DNA from: Deinococcus metallilatus
Lineage (GTDB): Bacteria; Deinococcota; Deinococci; Deinococcales; Deinococcaceae
Direction: 5' to 3'
NCBI RefSeq assembly: GCF_004758605.1
Contig: NZ_CP038511.1
Location: 1 to 64,000 of the forward strand
DNA length: 64,000 bases
Made by a program: the position numbers and the translations under genes. This document shows, one piece after another, positions 32,509 to 40,479 of this stretch; within the stretch, counting starts at the first letter, position 1; each line of letters opens with the position of its first letter. The notes beneath the pieces are model-generated. The model ran no database searches. It was not told the DNA's origin and worked only from the letters and a program-made list of their open reading frames with translations.

Positions 32509-32531
32509 AACGTTCGGGACGTCCCGCCATC

Positions 32532-33254
32532 CTATCCCAGCCGGGGACCACCGCGGCGGCGGGCTCCCCGCTCCCGTGGGCGGCGACGGCGCGCCAGCCA
32601 CAGCCCCGCGCCCGTGAGCAGCGTCCCCAGGCCCAGCCCGAGCAGGCCCAGCGTGAGTGGACCCTGCCGGGCGAACCGCTCGGCGAGGGTGGGGTTGTCG
32701 CGCCGCCACGCGACGACGAGGTCGCGCATCTGCTCCTCGCCCCACCTCAGCACCACCGGCTCGAAGGGCTGGCCGGTCCGGGACTCGGAGTGGATGTCGG
32801 CCCAGTCCACCGCGAATCCGCGGGCCGACCCGGCGCCCGGGGCCGACAGTTGGACGGAGGCCGGGTCGCCCACGAACAGGAACACCTGGTAGCTGTAGGC
32901 GGGGTCGCCGAAGCCGACGTAATTGCGCGGGTTGAGGTAGCGGACGTCCGCTTCCCATCGGGTCATCCCCGGTTGGCCCGTGCAGGAGGCCCGGACCTCA
33001 TGGCGCACCCCGGCCGCCTTCAGTGCGGAGCCCAGCGACTGCCTCAGCGCCGGTTCGATCTCCTGCCGGGCCCTCGCCGCCCGGGCGGGTGCCAGTTCCT
33101 CGAAGGTCACCCCCACGGAGGCCGGGTCCAGGCACAGCGTGACGCCCCGCAGGTCCGAGAGCTGCTGGCCGTGCGCGCCCGCCTGGCCCAGGAGGGCCGC
33201 GCAGGCCAGGCCCAGGAGGCGGCGCCGTTCGCGTGGAAAGGACCTGGACAGCAT
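32532..33254 (-). CDS. Exported protein of unknown function with C-terminal membrane helix
   Basis: 240 residues. A twin-arginine-like head (PRERRRLLGLACAALLGQAG) forms the signal, then a soluble domain with two cysteines (LCLDPAS and SCTGQPG), aromatic segments NPRNYVGFGDPAYSYQVFLFVGD, and a C-terminal helix (about 203-222) with a basic tail. I do not recognise the family. It is first in the operon with the FixH-like and polyferredoxin genes (23-base gap), so it probably works with them outside the membrane. Confidence 0.65.
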   Translation of the reverse strand: MLSRSFPRERRRLLGLACAALLGQAGAHGQQLSDLRGVTLCLDPASVGVTFEELAPARAARARQEIEPALRQSLGSALKAAGVRHEVRASCTGQPGMTRWEADVRYLNPRNYVGFGDPAYSYQVFLFVGDPASVQLSAPGAGSARGFAVDWADIHSESRTGQPFEPVVLRWGEEQMRDLVVAWRRDNPTLAERFARQGPLTLGLLGLGLGTLLTGAGLWLARRRRPRERGARRRGGPRLG

Positions 33255-33452
33255 GCCCCCGCAGCCTACTTCATCCCGTGCCTGAGCCGGGCCGCGCCCG
33301 CCGGTTCTGCCCCCTCACCCGCCACGTCCTGAACGCGCGGCGGCAGGGCAGCGGGGCAGATGAGGCGGGCGTCTCCGCCCCCCACGCCACCTTCATGGTT
33401 GGAGGACCGGAAGCGCCCGGCAGGACCGCCGCGCGGGGGCAGCCTACACGCC

Positions 33453-33623
33453 CTAGCCGTCCTCGTTGTCGGGTTCGATCCGCGAATCCTCCTGCTGGTG
33501 CAACCGCGCCAGGAGGTCGGTCGGCGTCTCGTTCTGAGCCTCGTCTCCCACCGACTCAGGCACGGTGGTGAGCACGATTTCCCCCTGGGACGGGTCGTCC
33601 GGCTTGTGCTGATCGTCGTTCAT
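33453..33623 (-). CDS. Small acidic protein coupled to rpe
   Basis: 56 codons read from the minus strand: MNDDQHKPDDPSQGEIVLTT, then VPESVGDEAQNETPTDLL, ending QEDSRIEPDNEDG. Its ATG overlaps the rpe stop (ATGA), so it is translated by coupling. Very acidic, without cysteines or hydrophobic segments, probably disordered. Function unknown. The composition differs sharply from shadow frames, which are Arg/Pro/Ala-rich, and this supports a real gene. Confidence 0.6.
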   Translation of the reverse strand: MNDDQHKPDDPSQGEIVLTTVPESVGDEAQNETPTDLLARLHQQEDSRIEPDNEDG

Positions 33624-34297
33624 GGGAACTCCTCAGTTGCCGCCGCGTCCAGGGCGGCCCGCAACGCGTTCAGGTTACGCTGCACGTTCCCCCCAAACAC
33701 CGCGCTCCCCGCCACCAGAACGGTCGCCCCCGCCGTGACCATGCCCGGCGCGGTGGCGGGCGTGATTCCACCGTCCACCTCCAGTTCCGCCCCGCGGCCC
33801 GCCTCCTCCAACCAGCGGCGCACCGTGCGAACCCGCTCCAGGCTTCCGGGAAGAAACCGCTGCCCGCCAAAGCCGGGATTCACGCTCATCACCAGCGCCA
33901 GGTCGAGGTCAGCGAGGACGGGCCGCAGCACCTGCAGCGGGGTGCCCGGATTCACAGAGACGCCCGCCTGCGCGCCCAGTTCACGAATCAGGCCGACCGC
34001 CCGGTGCAGGTGGGGCGTGGCCTCGGCGTGGATGATGACCCGGTTCGCCCCCGCCTGAACGAAGTCCGGCACGAAGCGCTCCGGCCGCACGATCATCAGG
34101 TGCGCTTCGAGCGGCCGGGTCGTCACCCGGCGGCACGCCTCCACCGTCCGGGGACCGAAGTTGAGGTTGGGGACGAACTGCCCGTCCATCACGTCGAGGT
34201 GAAAGCCGTCCACCCCACCGGCCTCGGCTTCCCGGATGGCGTCCCCCAGGAAGGCGAAGTCGGCCGCGAGCAGGCTGGGAAAGAGGCGGACGCTCAC
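33620..34297 (-). CDS. rpe: Ribulose-phosphate 3-epimerase
   Basis: 225 residues. TIM-barrel epimerase of the pentose phosphate pathway, interconverting ribulose 5-phosphate and xylulose 5-phosphate in the cytoplasm. Family signatures: SLLAADFAFLGDAIREAEAGG, GFHLDVMDGQFVPNLNFGP (metal ligands His and Asp), HLMIVRPERFVPDFVQAGA, VMSVNPGFGGQRFLPGSLERV and EVDGGITPATA (catalytic Asp). Normal length. Overlaps the LOG gene upstream (stop/start within 4 bases) and the small acidic gene downstream, so the three form one operon. Confidence 0.97.
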   Translation of the reverse strand: MSVRLFPSLLAADFAFLGDAIREAEAGGVDGFHLDVMDGQFVPNLNFGPRTVEACRRVTTRPLEAHLMIVRPERFVPDFVQAGANRVIIHAEATPHLHRAVGLIRELGAQAGVSVNPGTPLQVLRPVLADLDLALVMSVNPGFGGQRFLPGSLERVRTVRRWLEEAGRGAELEVDGGITPATAPGMVTAGATVLVAGSAVFGGNVQRNLNALRAALDAAATEEFP

Positions 34298-35022
34298 GTC
34301 TCCCCCCGGGCCCGCTGCCGGTCTTCCGGGGTGGGCCGCTTGAAGGCGTCGGGCTGCTGGGGATCGAGGTACCGGCGCACGTCCCCGGGGATGGCCGTCA
34401 CGTCGTCCACCACCTTGAACAGCCTCAGGTCGTCCGGGGCAATCGCGCCGCTCTCCACCAGCGTCCCGGCGAACCAGTCCACCAGGCCGCGCCAGTGCGT
34501 CTCGCCCACCAGGTAGATCGGCAGGGCGTGCATCTTGCGGGTCTGCACCAGGGTCAGGATTTCGCCGAGTTCGTCGAGGGTGCCGAAGCCCCCGGGGAAG
34601 ACCACGAAGGCGACGGCGTACTTGGCGAGCATTACCTTGCGGGCGTGGAAGTACTCGAAGTTGAGGCTGAGGGTCTGGTACGGGTTGGGCTTCTGCTCGA
34701 AGGGCAGGAGGATGTTCAGGCCCACGCTGACCCCGCCCGCCTCGTAAGCCCCCTGGTTGGCGGCCTGCATGATGCCGGGGCCGCCCCCGGTCATGACGCC
34801 GAAACCCGCCTGGGCGAGTTCACGCCCCAGCGTCTCCGCCAGGCTGTAATAGCGGTCGGTGATCTCGGTGCGGGCGCTGCCGAAGACGGTCACGAGGGGG
34901 GGCCGGACGTGGGCCATGCGGTCGAAGCCGATAGAAAATTCACCGAGGATGCGGAACATCCGCCAGGCGTCCTCGGCCATGCGGTCGAGTTCGTAGTGGT
35001 GCTGAGGTTCCTCCAGGGTCAT
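34294..35022 (-). CDS. LOG family protein (cytokinin-activating-like nucleotide hydrolase)
   Basis: 242 residues. The Rossmann-like LOG fold with VTVFGSARTEITD, GFGVMTGGGPGIMQAANQGA (phosphate-binding GGGPGIM) and PGGFGTLDELGEILT, the PGGxGTxxE signature. Members hydrolyse nucleoside 5'-monophosphates to base and ribose phosphate; in bacteria the physiological substrate is often unclear. Once annotated as lysine decarboxylases. Immediately upstream of rpe in the same operon, so the ribose 5-phosphate released would enter the same pathway (inference). Confidence 0.92.
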   Translation of the reverse strand: MTLEEPQHHYELDRMAEDAWRMFRILGEFSIGFDRMAHVRPPLVTVFGSARTEITDRYYSLAETLGRELAQAGFGVMTGGGPGIMQAANQGAYEAGGVSVGLNILLPFEQKPNPYQTLSLNFEYFHARKVMLAKYAVAFVVFPGGFGTLDELGEILTLVQTRKMHALPIYLVGETHWRGLVDWFAGTLVESGAIAPDDLRLFKVVDDVTAIPGDVRRYLDPQQPDAFKRPTPEDRQRARGET

Positions 35023-35061
35023 AGGCGGGCTCCTCGGGCAGGGCAGGGAATAACGCGGACC

Positions 35062-35625
35062 TCACGGGTCACGGGACGGCCAGCCAAGAAAGTGGGGCGT
35101 GCAGGCGCGGTAACGGCGGTAGCCTTCGTCGTACGTGCGTTCCAGAAACGCCTCCTCCACGGGGACATAGGCGCGAAACGTCATCCAGAACAGCGCGGCG
35201 AGCCCCAGGCCCAGCCCGGAGCGGCGCACGAATGCCCCTCCCGTGAGCAGCAGGGCCCAGCCAACGTTCTGCGGGTTGCGGCTCACCCGGTACACCCCGC
35301 CCGTGATCAGTCCACTCGTCGCCAGACCGGAGTCGTCTGCGGGAGGCAGGGCTCGCCAGCCCGCTGCGAACAGCCCGGTTCCTGATAGCGCGAGCGGCAG
35401 GCCAACGCTGACGGCTACCGGAGCCGGCAAGGTCAACGGCCAGGCCCGCGCCCGCACCGCGCCCAGCCACCCCAGGGCGTGCAGGCCGTAGGCGACGTAC
35501 ACCACACCGGCCGTGGCACGCGACAGGTGCCCGTCTTCCGCGTACTCCCGCCGCACCCGGGGCAGGGCCCAGCCATACGCCCCCAATGCGCCCAGCAGGG
35601 CCGCGCCTTCCCAGGATCGTCTCAT
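35062..35625 (-). CDS. Isoprenylcysteine carboxyl methyltransferase-like membrane protein, copy 1
   Basis: 187 residues from ATG 35625. Four to five membrane helices and the C-terminal SAM-binding signature of the ICMT/PEMT fold: TGGVYRVSRNPQNVGWALLLTG (the RHPxYxG-like motif as SRNPQNVG) and EEAFLERTYDEGYRRYRACTP. The family methylates membrane-embedded substrates; bacterial members often have unknown substrates. It stands 8 bases after the C39-like protease gene on the same strand, so they may be co-transcribed. A different member lies at 48.8 kb. Confidence 0.85.
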   Translation of the reverse strand: MRRSWEGAALLGALGAYGWALPRVRREYAEDGHLSRATAGVVYVAYGLHALGWLGAVRARAWPLTLPAPVAVSVGLPLALSGTGLFAAGWRALPPADDSGLATSGLITGGVYRVSRNPQNVGWALLLTGGAFVRRSGLGLGLAALFWMTFRAYVPVEEAFLERTYDEGYRRYRACTPHFLGWPSRDP

Positions 35626-35633
35626 CTCCCGGT

Positions 35634-36527
35634 CTAGCCGCCCAACGCCGCTTGGGCGCGGCGTTGAAACTGCTGGAGTTCCTTGCTGGAGGGAAACGCC
35701 TTCAGGGCGCGTGTCGTCCAGGTCAGCGTCTTGCGGTGGTCGCCCGCTTTGGTCCACGCCTCGAACGCCTCCTGGCGGTACAGGAAGTACAGGGTGGGCA
35801 CGCCCAGCGCCACTGCCCGGTCGAAGTTGTTCACCGCCGCCTGCACGTTGCCCAGCCGCAGGTTCGCCTTGCCCAGCCCCCACCAGACGTAGGGGTCGTT
35901 CGGCCGGGCCCGGGTGTCCTGCTGCCCGTGGGATCTCAGGTGCTGCCAGTTGGCTGCCGCGCTGAAGTCGTCGCCCAGCACCGCGCGCACCTGCCCCTCC
36001 TTCGCTGGCGGGTAGGTCACCAGGTACTCCCCGTTGTAGAAGCGCCACAACTCCAGCAGCTCGGCGGTGCTCAGGCGCAGCGAGGGGCCGCGCAGCGGAT
36101 CGCTGACCAAGAAGTAGCCCGGGCCGTACCCGTAGACCGTGCGGAAATGTGCCACATTGCTGCCCGCCTTCAGGCGCTGTTGCAGCACCACCGGGAAGCC
36201 CCGGGAGAGCAGTTCCCGCAAGAGCTCCCCGTCACCCGCGTACCGGATTACGCTGCGCAGCCCGAAGCGGCCCAGGTACGCGGCGAGTTCCAGGCTGGTG
36301 ACCTGCGGGTCGCCGGGGGCGTCCTTCATGGCACTCGCCGCCTGGGCCTGGGTGACGCGGGTGCCGTAGTACCCCAACACGGTCAGGGAGGTGACCGGGG
36401 CGCAGTTGTCCGGCCCCTGGTACTCGTGGCGGATGCCCCCCAGGGTGACGCTCGCGGGGAGGGCGGAGGCCGCTCCCCCCAGGGTGCAGAGGGCGAGGCA
36501 GAGCCGGAGGAGCGGGGAAAGCGTCAT
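35634..36527 (-). CDS. Exported C39-like cysteine peptidase with TPR tail
   Basis: 297 residues from ATG 36527, which yields a signal peptide (MTLSPLLRLCLALCTLGGAASA). The C39 domain has Cys in QGPDNCAPVTSLTVLGYYG (about residue 42), His in SNVAHFRTVYGYG and Asp in FLVSDPLRGP. A second half (about 205-290) contains TPR-like helices (PYVWWGLGKANLRLGNVQAAVNNFDRAVALG). Extracytoplasmic. This is a different protein from the 15 kb C39 gene, with the protease domain first. A 7-2-7 motif lies 26 bases upstream of the start. Confidence 0.82.
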   Translation of the reverse strand: MTLSPLLRLCLALCTLGGAASALPASVTLGGIRHEYQGPDNCAPVTSLTVLGYYGTRVTQAQAASAMKDAPGDPQVTSLELAAYLGRFGLRSVIRYAGDGELLRELLSRGFPVVLQQRLKAGSNVAHFRTVYGYGPGYFLVSDPLRGPSLRLSTAELLELWRFYNGEYLVTYPPAKEGQVRAVLGDDFSAAANWQHLRSHGQQDTRARPNDPYVWWGLGKANLRLGNVQAAVNNFDRAVALGVPTLYFLYRQEAFEAWTKAGDHRKTLTWTTRALKAFPSSKELQQFQRRAQAALGG

Positions 36528-36552
36528 TCCCCATCCTGTCCGGTTCATGCCC

Positions 36553-36568
36553 ACGTTTGCTCATACGT
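36553..36568. promoter_or_regulatory. 7-2-7 inverted repeat upstream of the C39-TPR gene
   Basis: ACGTTTG-CT-CATACGT, six of seven arm positions paired. Differs from the site at 23911 by one base in the spacer. It lies 26 bases before the start of the minus-strand gene and 250 before the divergent synthetase gene. The remaining gap to 36818 shows nothing else clear. Confidence 0.5.
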
Positions 36569-36818
36569 CCAGACGTCTTTCTTGAGTCTCCGTTGAGACA
36601 GGAAGAGGCTTGGACGGGTCGCCGCGTCTGTCCGGGACTCTCGGGCAGGCAAGAAGAACGGGTCACGCGCCCTGTGGAAGGCTCCCTCACGGGGCGGCAC
36701 CCCTGAACTGGCCGTCCCCGGCGAGGGGCCAGGCCACCACGGCGCTCACCTCCTGGACCAGGTCTTCGGCTCCCCCAGGTCCAGCCGTCACCGGCGTTGG
36801 TACACTGCTCCACGCTCC

Positions 36819-37478
36819 ATGACCCACGACCCACACCCTGAGGAAGATGTCCCCTTCCCCCCGGCCTTTCAGCCGCTGAGTGCCAGCCTGAGAACCCGCT
36901 TTCCGCGGGTCCCCGCGGACGTGCAGCAGGACGAACAGGACGTCGGGCGCGCGTATGCGCGGGCCCTGGAACTCAGCAACACCTTCCTGGCCCAGCTCAC
37001 CACGTTCGGCGAACTGGTGCAACAGCGGGCGCTGCCCCGGCCCACGGGGATCAAGACCTGGGAGCGCACCTTTGAGAAGGCTGGCGCGTACGGACTGGTT
37101 CCCCTGGACATTCTGGCGGGGAAGTACGTGTTCCAGGATTTACGGACGCTCTACGGCGCCGCTGAGCGCATCGAGGCGGTGTTCCAGGTGCGCGCCTTTC
37201 AGGACCGGTTCCTGCAACCGCAGCCCAGCGGGTACCGCGACCTCCAGTTTGTGGTGGACGTGGAGGGCCACTGCGCCGAGGTGAAGTTGTGCCACGCCGC
37301 CTTCGATGAACTCGACAGCTATGAGCACGACCTCTACAAGATCCGGCGCAAGCTGGAGGGCAAGGTCGAGGATGGGATTTCGGTGATTGAACAGTTGGTC
37401 TTGGACACCCTCAACGATGCGAGTACACTGATGTTCCAGCGGGTGTGGGCAACCGTCCGCGGAGAGGCCGGTGAGTGA
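36819..37478 (+). CDS. Small RelA/SpoT-like nucleotide pyrophosphokinase
   Basis: 219 residues. Only the synthetase domain of the RelA/SpoT family, without hydrolase, TGS or ACT parts. Recognisable blocks: PTGIKTWERTFEKAGAYG (the ATP-binding loop, where the usual R-x-K is G-I-K), PLDILAGKYVFQDLRTL (D-x-x-G-x-R-like), SGYRDLQFVVDVEG (GYRS-H-like) and CAEVKLCHAAFDELDSYEHDLYK (E-x-Q-like). Members make ppGpp or, as toxSAS toxins, ppApp or pyrophosphorylated tRNA. The altered Arg and Gln positions point away from a housekeeping alarmone synthetase. Directly followed by a 72-aa gene (TGA/ATG back to back), the layout of a toxin-antitoxin pair, but this is inference. Confidence 0.8.
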   Translation: MTHDPHPEEDVPFPPAFQPLSASLRTRFPRVPADVQQDEQDVGRAYARALELSNTFLAQLTTFGELVQQRALPRPTGIKTWERTFEKAGAYGLVPLDILAGKYVFQDLRTLYGAAERIEAVFQVRAFQDRFLQPQPSGYRDLQFVVDVEGHCAEVKLCHAAFDELDSYEHDLYKIRRKLEGKVEDGISVIEQLVLDTLNDASTLMFQRVWATVRGEAGE

Positions 37479-37697
37479 ATGACGAAGTTTTACAGGGTGG
37501 GTAACGTGCCCGTGAAAATTACCAAGCGTGAGGACGGCGTGACCCTGATCCAGGCCTTTAACGCGGCGCTGGGCCGGTTCGAGAGCAACTCCCGGTACTA
37601 CAGCATGATCCGCCGCGACGACACCGGCCTCGTGCGTCAGGTGACCGAGGCGGAGTTCGACCGGCACGTGAAATCGCTGAGCCAGCAGGCGTCCTGA
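37479..37697 (+). CDS. 72-aa partner of the RelA/SpoT-like gene
   Basis: 72 residues, ATG directly after the synthetase stop. Reads MTKFYRVGNVPVKITKREDG then a strand-helix region with IQAFNAALGRFESNSRYYSMIR and an acidic tail TEAEFDRHVKSL. A small mixed alpha/beta protein without a known motif. Its position suggests it neutralises or regulates the synthetase, but I do not recognise a family. A strong hairpin terminator follows after 10 bases, so the pair is an independent two-gene unit. Confidence 0.75.
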   Translation: MTKFYRVGNVPVKITKREDGVTLIQAFNAALGRFESNSRYYSMIRRDDTGLVRQVTEAEFDRHVKSLSQQAS

Positions 37698-37707
37698 CGG
37701 GACGCAC

Positions 37708-37735
37708 GTGGGGCCAGGCAGGTGCCTGGCCCCAC
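37708..37735 (+). terminator. Hairpin terminator after the synthetase pair
   Basis: Stem GTGGGGCCAGGCA (37708-37720) pairs perfectly with TGCCTGGCCCCAC (37723-37735), followed by CTTTA. It separates two convergent transcription units and could stop both, though the T-run favours the plus strand. Confidence 0.75.
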
Positions 37736-37737
37736 CT

Positions 37738-39270
37738 TTACGCCCTGAGGAGCGCTTCGGCGTCGGCCCTCACCCGCCGGGCGGTCAGGACCGCGCCGGA
37801 CTCCCCGAAGTTCAGCGCGGCGGCGTACGCCTCGGCCAGGAGGGCGGGCGCCTGCGGGTCGCGGTGTCTCGCCAGTTCCCGGGCGTAGTACAGCCGGGCC
37901 AGCACCTCGCGCTCGGTGTTTTTCAGGGCGCGTGCGGCCCGCAGCGCCTCCTCGTACAGCGCCGCGCCGCGCACCGGATCACCGCGGCGGAACGCGATGA
38001 GGCCCTCGGTGGCGCGCAGGGTCAACCCGAGTTCGTTCGCTGGGGCCACGGCCTGGGCACGCGCGAGGTACCGCTCGGCGCGGTCGAGTTGCCCAGCGTC
38101 CGCCAGGTAGAACGCCATGTTGTTCAGGAGGGTGTCCTCCTCCGGGGTGGCCGTCAGGCCGAGTTTGGTGAGTTCGATGGCCTGCCCGGGCGTCTCGTCG
38201 AGCAGATGCGAGAGGTACCCGGCCATGATGGCGGGCGTGGACGAGAACGGTTCATCCTGCAACCAGGACACGAATGCCGCGCGGGCGTCCTCGTAGTTGC
38301 GGGCCTCGTAGCTGTCCTGCCCGCGGGCCTCGAAATTCCGGGGAACGTCCACGAGTTGCGATTCCTTCAGCTCCAGCCGGACGTGCGGCGCCGCCCACTG
38401 CACCTGTGCGACCGCGTTCTCGGTCGGCCGCTCCAGGGCCTGCTGAAACAACTTCCGCACCCGCTTGGTCTTTCCGTCCGTCAGGTCGAGGGTGCCCAGG
38501 GCGGCGGCGAGTTCGCTGCTGTGGAGGGGTGAGAACTCCCGGTGCTCCAGCACCTCGCGGGCCCGCTTGACCGACTTGGGGGGCAGGCCAGCCACCATCG
38601 CCGCGCTGATCTCGGCCGCCATCAGCCAAGGGTCCTGGAGGGTCAGCGGCTGTTGCCGCAGCAGCCGGACGGCCTCGCGGGGATCGTGGGCATGCAGGTG
38701 GAACCGCACCGCGGCCCGCAGGGTCAGGCGGTGGTGGGGGGCCAGGCCCAGCGCCACGGTGAGGTGGCGCTCGGCCTTTGCCAGGACACCCAGGGCCGCG
38801 TACATGCGGGCCAGGTCCACGTGAGCGAGCGGGCTCCGCGGAAAGGCCCGCACCACCGCCTTGAGGCGCCGCACTTCCTCTTGCAGCCGGTCCATGCTCA
38901 GGGCTGGGGTAACCAGCCTGAGGGGCGGGGCCTCAAGCTGGAACCCGAGGACGTCACGGGCCGTGGACAGGGCCGTGGGGGTCGTGTCGTCCGCGTGCAG
39001 CAGCAGGTACTCGGCGGCGTCCTCCGCCACCTGCGGACGCGCGGCGAGCGCCGCCGCACTCGTCAGTTCGGCCGCCCGCCCGATGCTGGGCCGTGCGGCG
39101 AACGCCACCCGCAGTTGGTTCAGGTGTGAGGCGATCTGGGCGCTCACCTGCTCCGTACTCGCGGCGCGGGGGGGCCGCAGGCTGGACGCCTCCCCCATCT
39201 CCACGGCCACCCGCGTGTCGCGCCAGCGCGGGATAACGCGCCGATCCTCCACCTTGTGGGTGAGGGTCAC
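37738..39270 (-). CDS. TPR-repeat protein partnered with a Ser/Thr kinase
   Basis: 510 residues from GTG 39270, which overlaps the kinase stop (GTGA). After a variable head, tetratricopeptide-type helices fill about 100-500, including RAFPRSPLAHVDLARMYAALGVLAKAERHLTVAL and NNMAFYLADAGQLDRAERYLARA. No signal peptide or membrane helix, so cytoplasmic. TPR proteins bind partner proteins; the coupling to the kinase indicates they act together, with the TPR protein as substrate, adaptor or sensor (inference). Last gene of its operon. Confidence 0.82.
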   Translation of the reverse strand: MTLTHKVEDRRVIPRWRDTRVAVEMGEASSLRPPRAASTEQVSAQIASHLNQLRVAFAARPSIGRAAELTSAAALAARPQVAEDAAEYLLLHADDTTPTALSTARDVLGFQLEAPPLRLVTPALSMDRLQEEVRRLKAVVRAFPRSPLAHVDLARMYAALGVLAKAERHLTVALGLAPHHRLTLRAAVRFHLHAHDPREAVRLLRQQPLTLQDPWLMAAEISAAMVAGLPPKSVKRAREVLEHREFSPLHSSELAAALGTLDLTDGKTKRVRKLFQQALERPTENAVAQVQWAAPHVRLELKESQLVDVPRNFEARGQDSYEARNYEDARAAFVSWLQDEPFSSTPAIMAGYLSHLLDETPGQAIELTKLGLTATPEEDTLLNNMAFYLADAGQLDRAERYLARAQAVAPANELGLTLRATEGLIAFRRGDPVRGAALYEEALRAARALKNTEREVLARLYYARELARHRDPQAPALLAEAYAAALNFGESGAVLTARRVRADAEALLRA

Positions 39271-40352
39271 GGGGCCCGCTGCTTTCGCCGCAAGGCCGCC
39301 GCGACCGCGAGGCGGTCGAAGAGACTGACGTACTGCTGGAGGCCGGTCGGGTCCACCCGCCCGAGATTGCGGGGATGGCCACGCCGCAGGGGGTCGGGGA
39401 AACACAGCTCCCCGATGCTGCGGGTCACTTCCGCCGCGAGGACAGGTCCCAGGCGCCGCTGGAGTTGCGCCGACACCCCCCGCATCGCCCGCCCGAACGC
39501 GTCCAGCAGGTGCGGCAGCACCTGGGGAAAGTCCTCCTCCCAGTCCCCGCCGCAGAAGAGCGGCCGCATCGCCTCGTCCAGTTCGGCGTACAGGTAACTG
39601 TTGAAGTGCTGGTGGGTGAACAGGAACGTCACCAACCCCCCGAGCATGTACAGGTCGGCGCGCTTGCGGTCCCGCCAGACGTCGGCCGACTGGGCAAAAT
39701 ACAACGCCTCGGGCGGGGCATACTCCCAGGTGCCGGGAAAGGCCGTCTCATGGTGTGGGGATTTCCCGAGCGCGTCCACGGCGGTGCCCAGGTCGCCGAT
39801 CTTCCAGCCGTCCTCCGAGAAGACCAGGACGTTCGCGGGTTTGAGGTCATTGTGGGCCAGCTTGGCGATGTGCAATTGCTGAACACCGACCGCCACATGG
39901 TGGATGCAGCGCAGCAGCCAGACCTCATCGATGGCCGTGATCGCCAGATGGTCGCGGACGTCCCCGTCCGCCCGGTCGAAGATGATGTACGGCACCGGGA
40001 CATTCACCCCGGGCAGGCGCTCCTCTCCGTGACTGATGGCCCGCACCACGCGGTGCATGCGCAGGTTCCGGCACATCGCGAGCAGGGAGACTTCAAAATT
40101 GAACTGCGCGGAGACGGCCTGGAGTTCCTGCATGACGTTGGGGGCCTGGTAGACGTTCGACAGGTCGATGGCCTTGAGGAACCCCTCGCGCCCGTCGGCG
40201 TGCCGAACGAAGTACCCGACGGAGTGGTGTCCCTGGGAATAGGGCGTGGACGGTGCCGTGCTGCCCAGCACGGTCCAACCTTCTGAAAGCGTCAGACCGC
40301 TGAGAAAGTGAGCGGGGTGGGTTTCACGGGTTCGGGCCGCCGACAAGGTCAT
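39267..40352 (-). CDS. Serine/threonine protein kinase (Hanks-type)
   Basis: 361 residues, soluble, without a membrane segment or PASTA repeats. Kinase core: FLKAI with Lys60, helix C Glu in NFEVSLLA (Glu88), catalytic loop AHNDLKPAN (Asp169, Lys171, Asn174), metal-binding DLG in place of DFG (Asp187), and YAPPE for APE near 213. All catalytic residues are present, so it should be active. The C-terminal 100 residues are helical. Followed by the TPR gene (GTGA overlap) and preceded, 127 bases upstream, by a RES-Xre pair on the same strand. Most Deinococcus kinases of this type are membrane-bound; this one is cytosolic. Confidence 0.88.
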   Translation of the reverse strand: MTLSAARTRETHPAHFLSGLTLSEGWTVLGSTAPSTPYSQGHHSVGYFVRHADGREGFLKAIDLSNVYQAPNVMQELQAVSAQFNFEVSLLAMCRNLRMHRVVRAISHGEERLPGVNVPVPYIIFDRADGDVRDHLAITAIDEVWLLRCIHHVAVGVQQLHIAKLAHNDLKPANVLVFSEDGWKIGDLGTAVDALGKSPHHETAFPGTWEYAPPEALYFAQSADVWRDRKRADLYMLGGLVTFLFTHQHFNSYLYAELDEAMRPLFCGGDWEEDFPQVLPHLLDAFGRAMRGVSAQLQRRLGPVLAAEVTRSIGELCFPDPLRRGHPRNLGRVDPTGLQQYVSLFDRLAVAAALRRKQRAP

Positions 40353-40371
40353 GGGGTCCTTTCGAGGAGGA

Positions 40372-40404
40372 GGGGGGGTGCGGGGCGGGGGGTGGAGGCT
40401 TGGG
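40372..40404 (+). repeat. G-rich tract with G-quadruplex potential
   Basis: Four runs of G: seven (40372-40378), four (40382-40385), six (40387-40392) and three (40402-40404), separated by loops of 3, 1 and 9 bases. It lies 20-52 bases upstream of the kinase start, on the strand opposite to the coding one. Confidence 0.5.
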
Positions 40405-40479
40405 CAGGGACGCCCTGGGCCTTGGGCTCCTCATCCGGTGAGCACATCACGGGAGGAACGGGCTGTCTCCACCTCCACA

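Noticed and set aside
30689..32617. 642-codon plus-strand frame opposite the polyferredoxin gene
   Set aside because: Mirror-image frame caused by high GC; the minus strand has iron-sulfur motifs and overlapping starts.
33465..33485. GGTTCGATCC resembling a tRNA T-arm
   Set aside because: No acceptor, D or anticodon stems around it, and it lies inside the small acidic gene.
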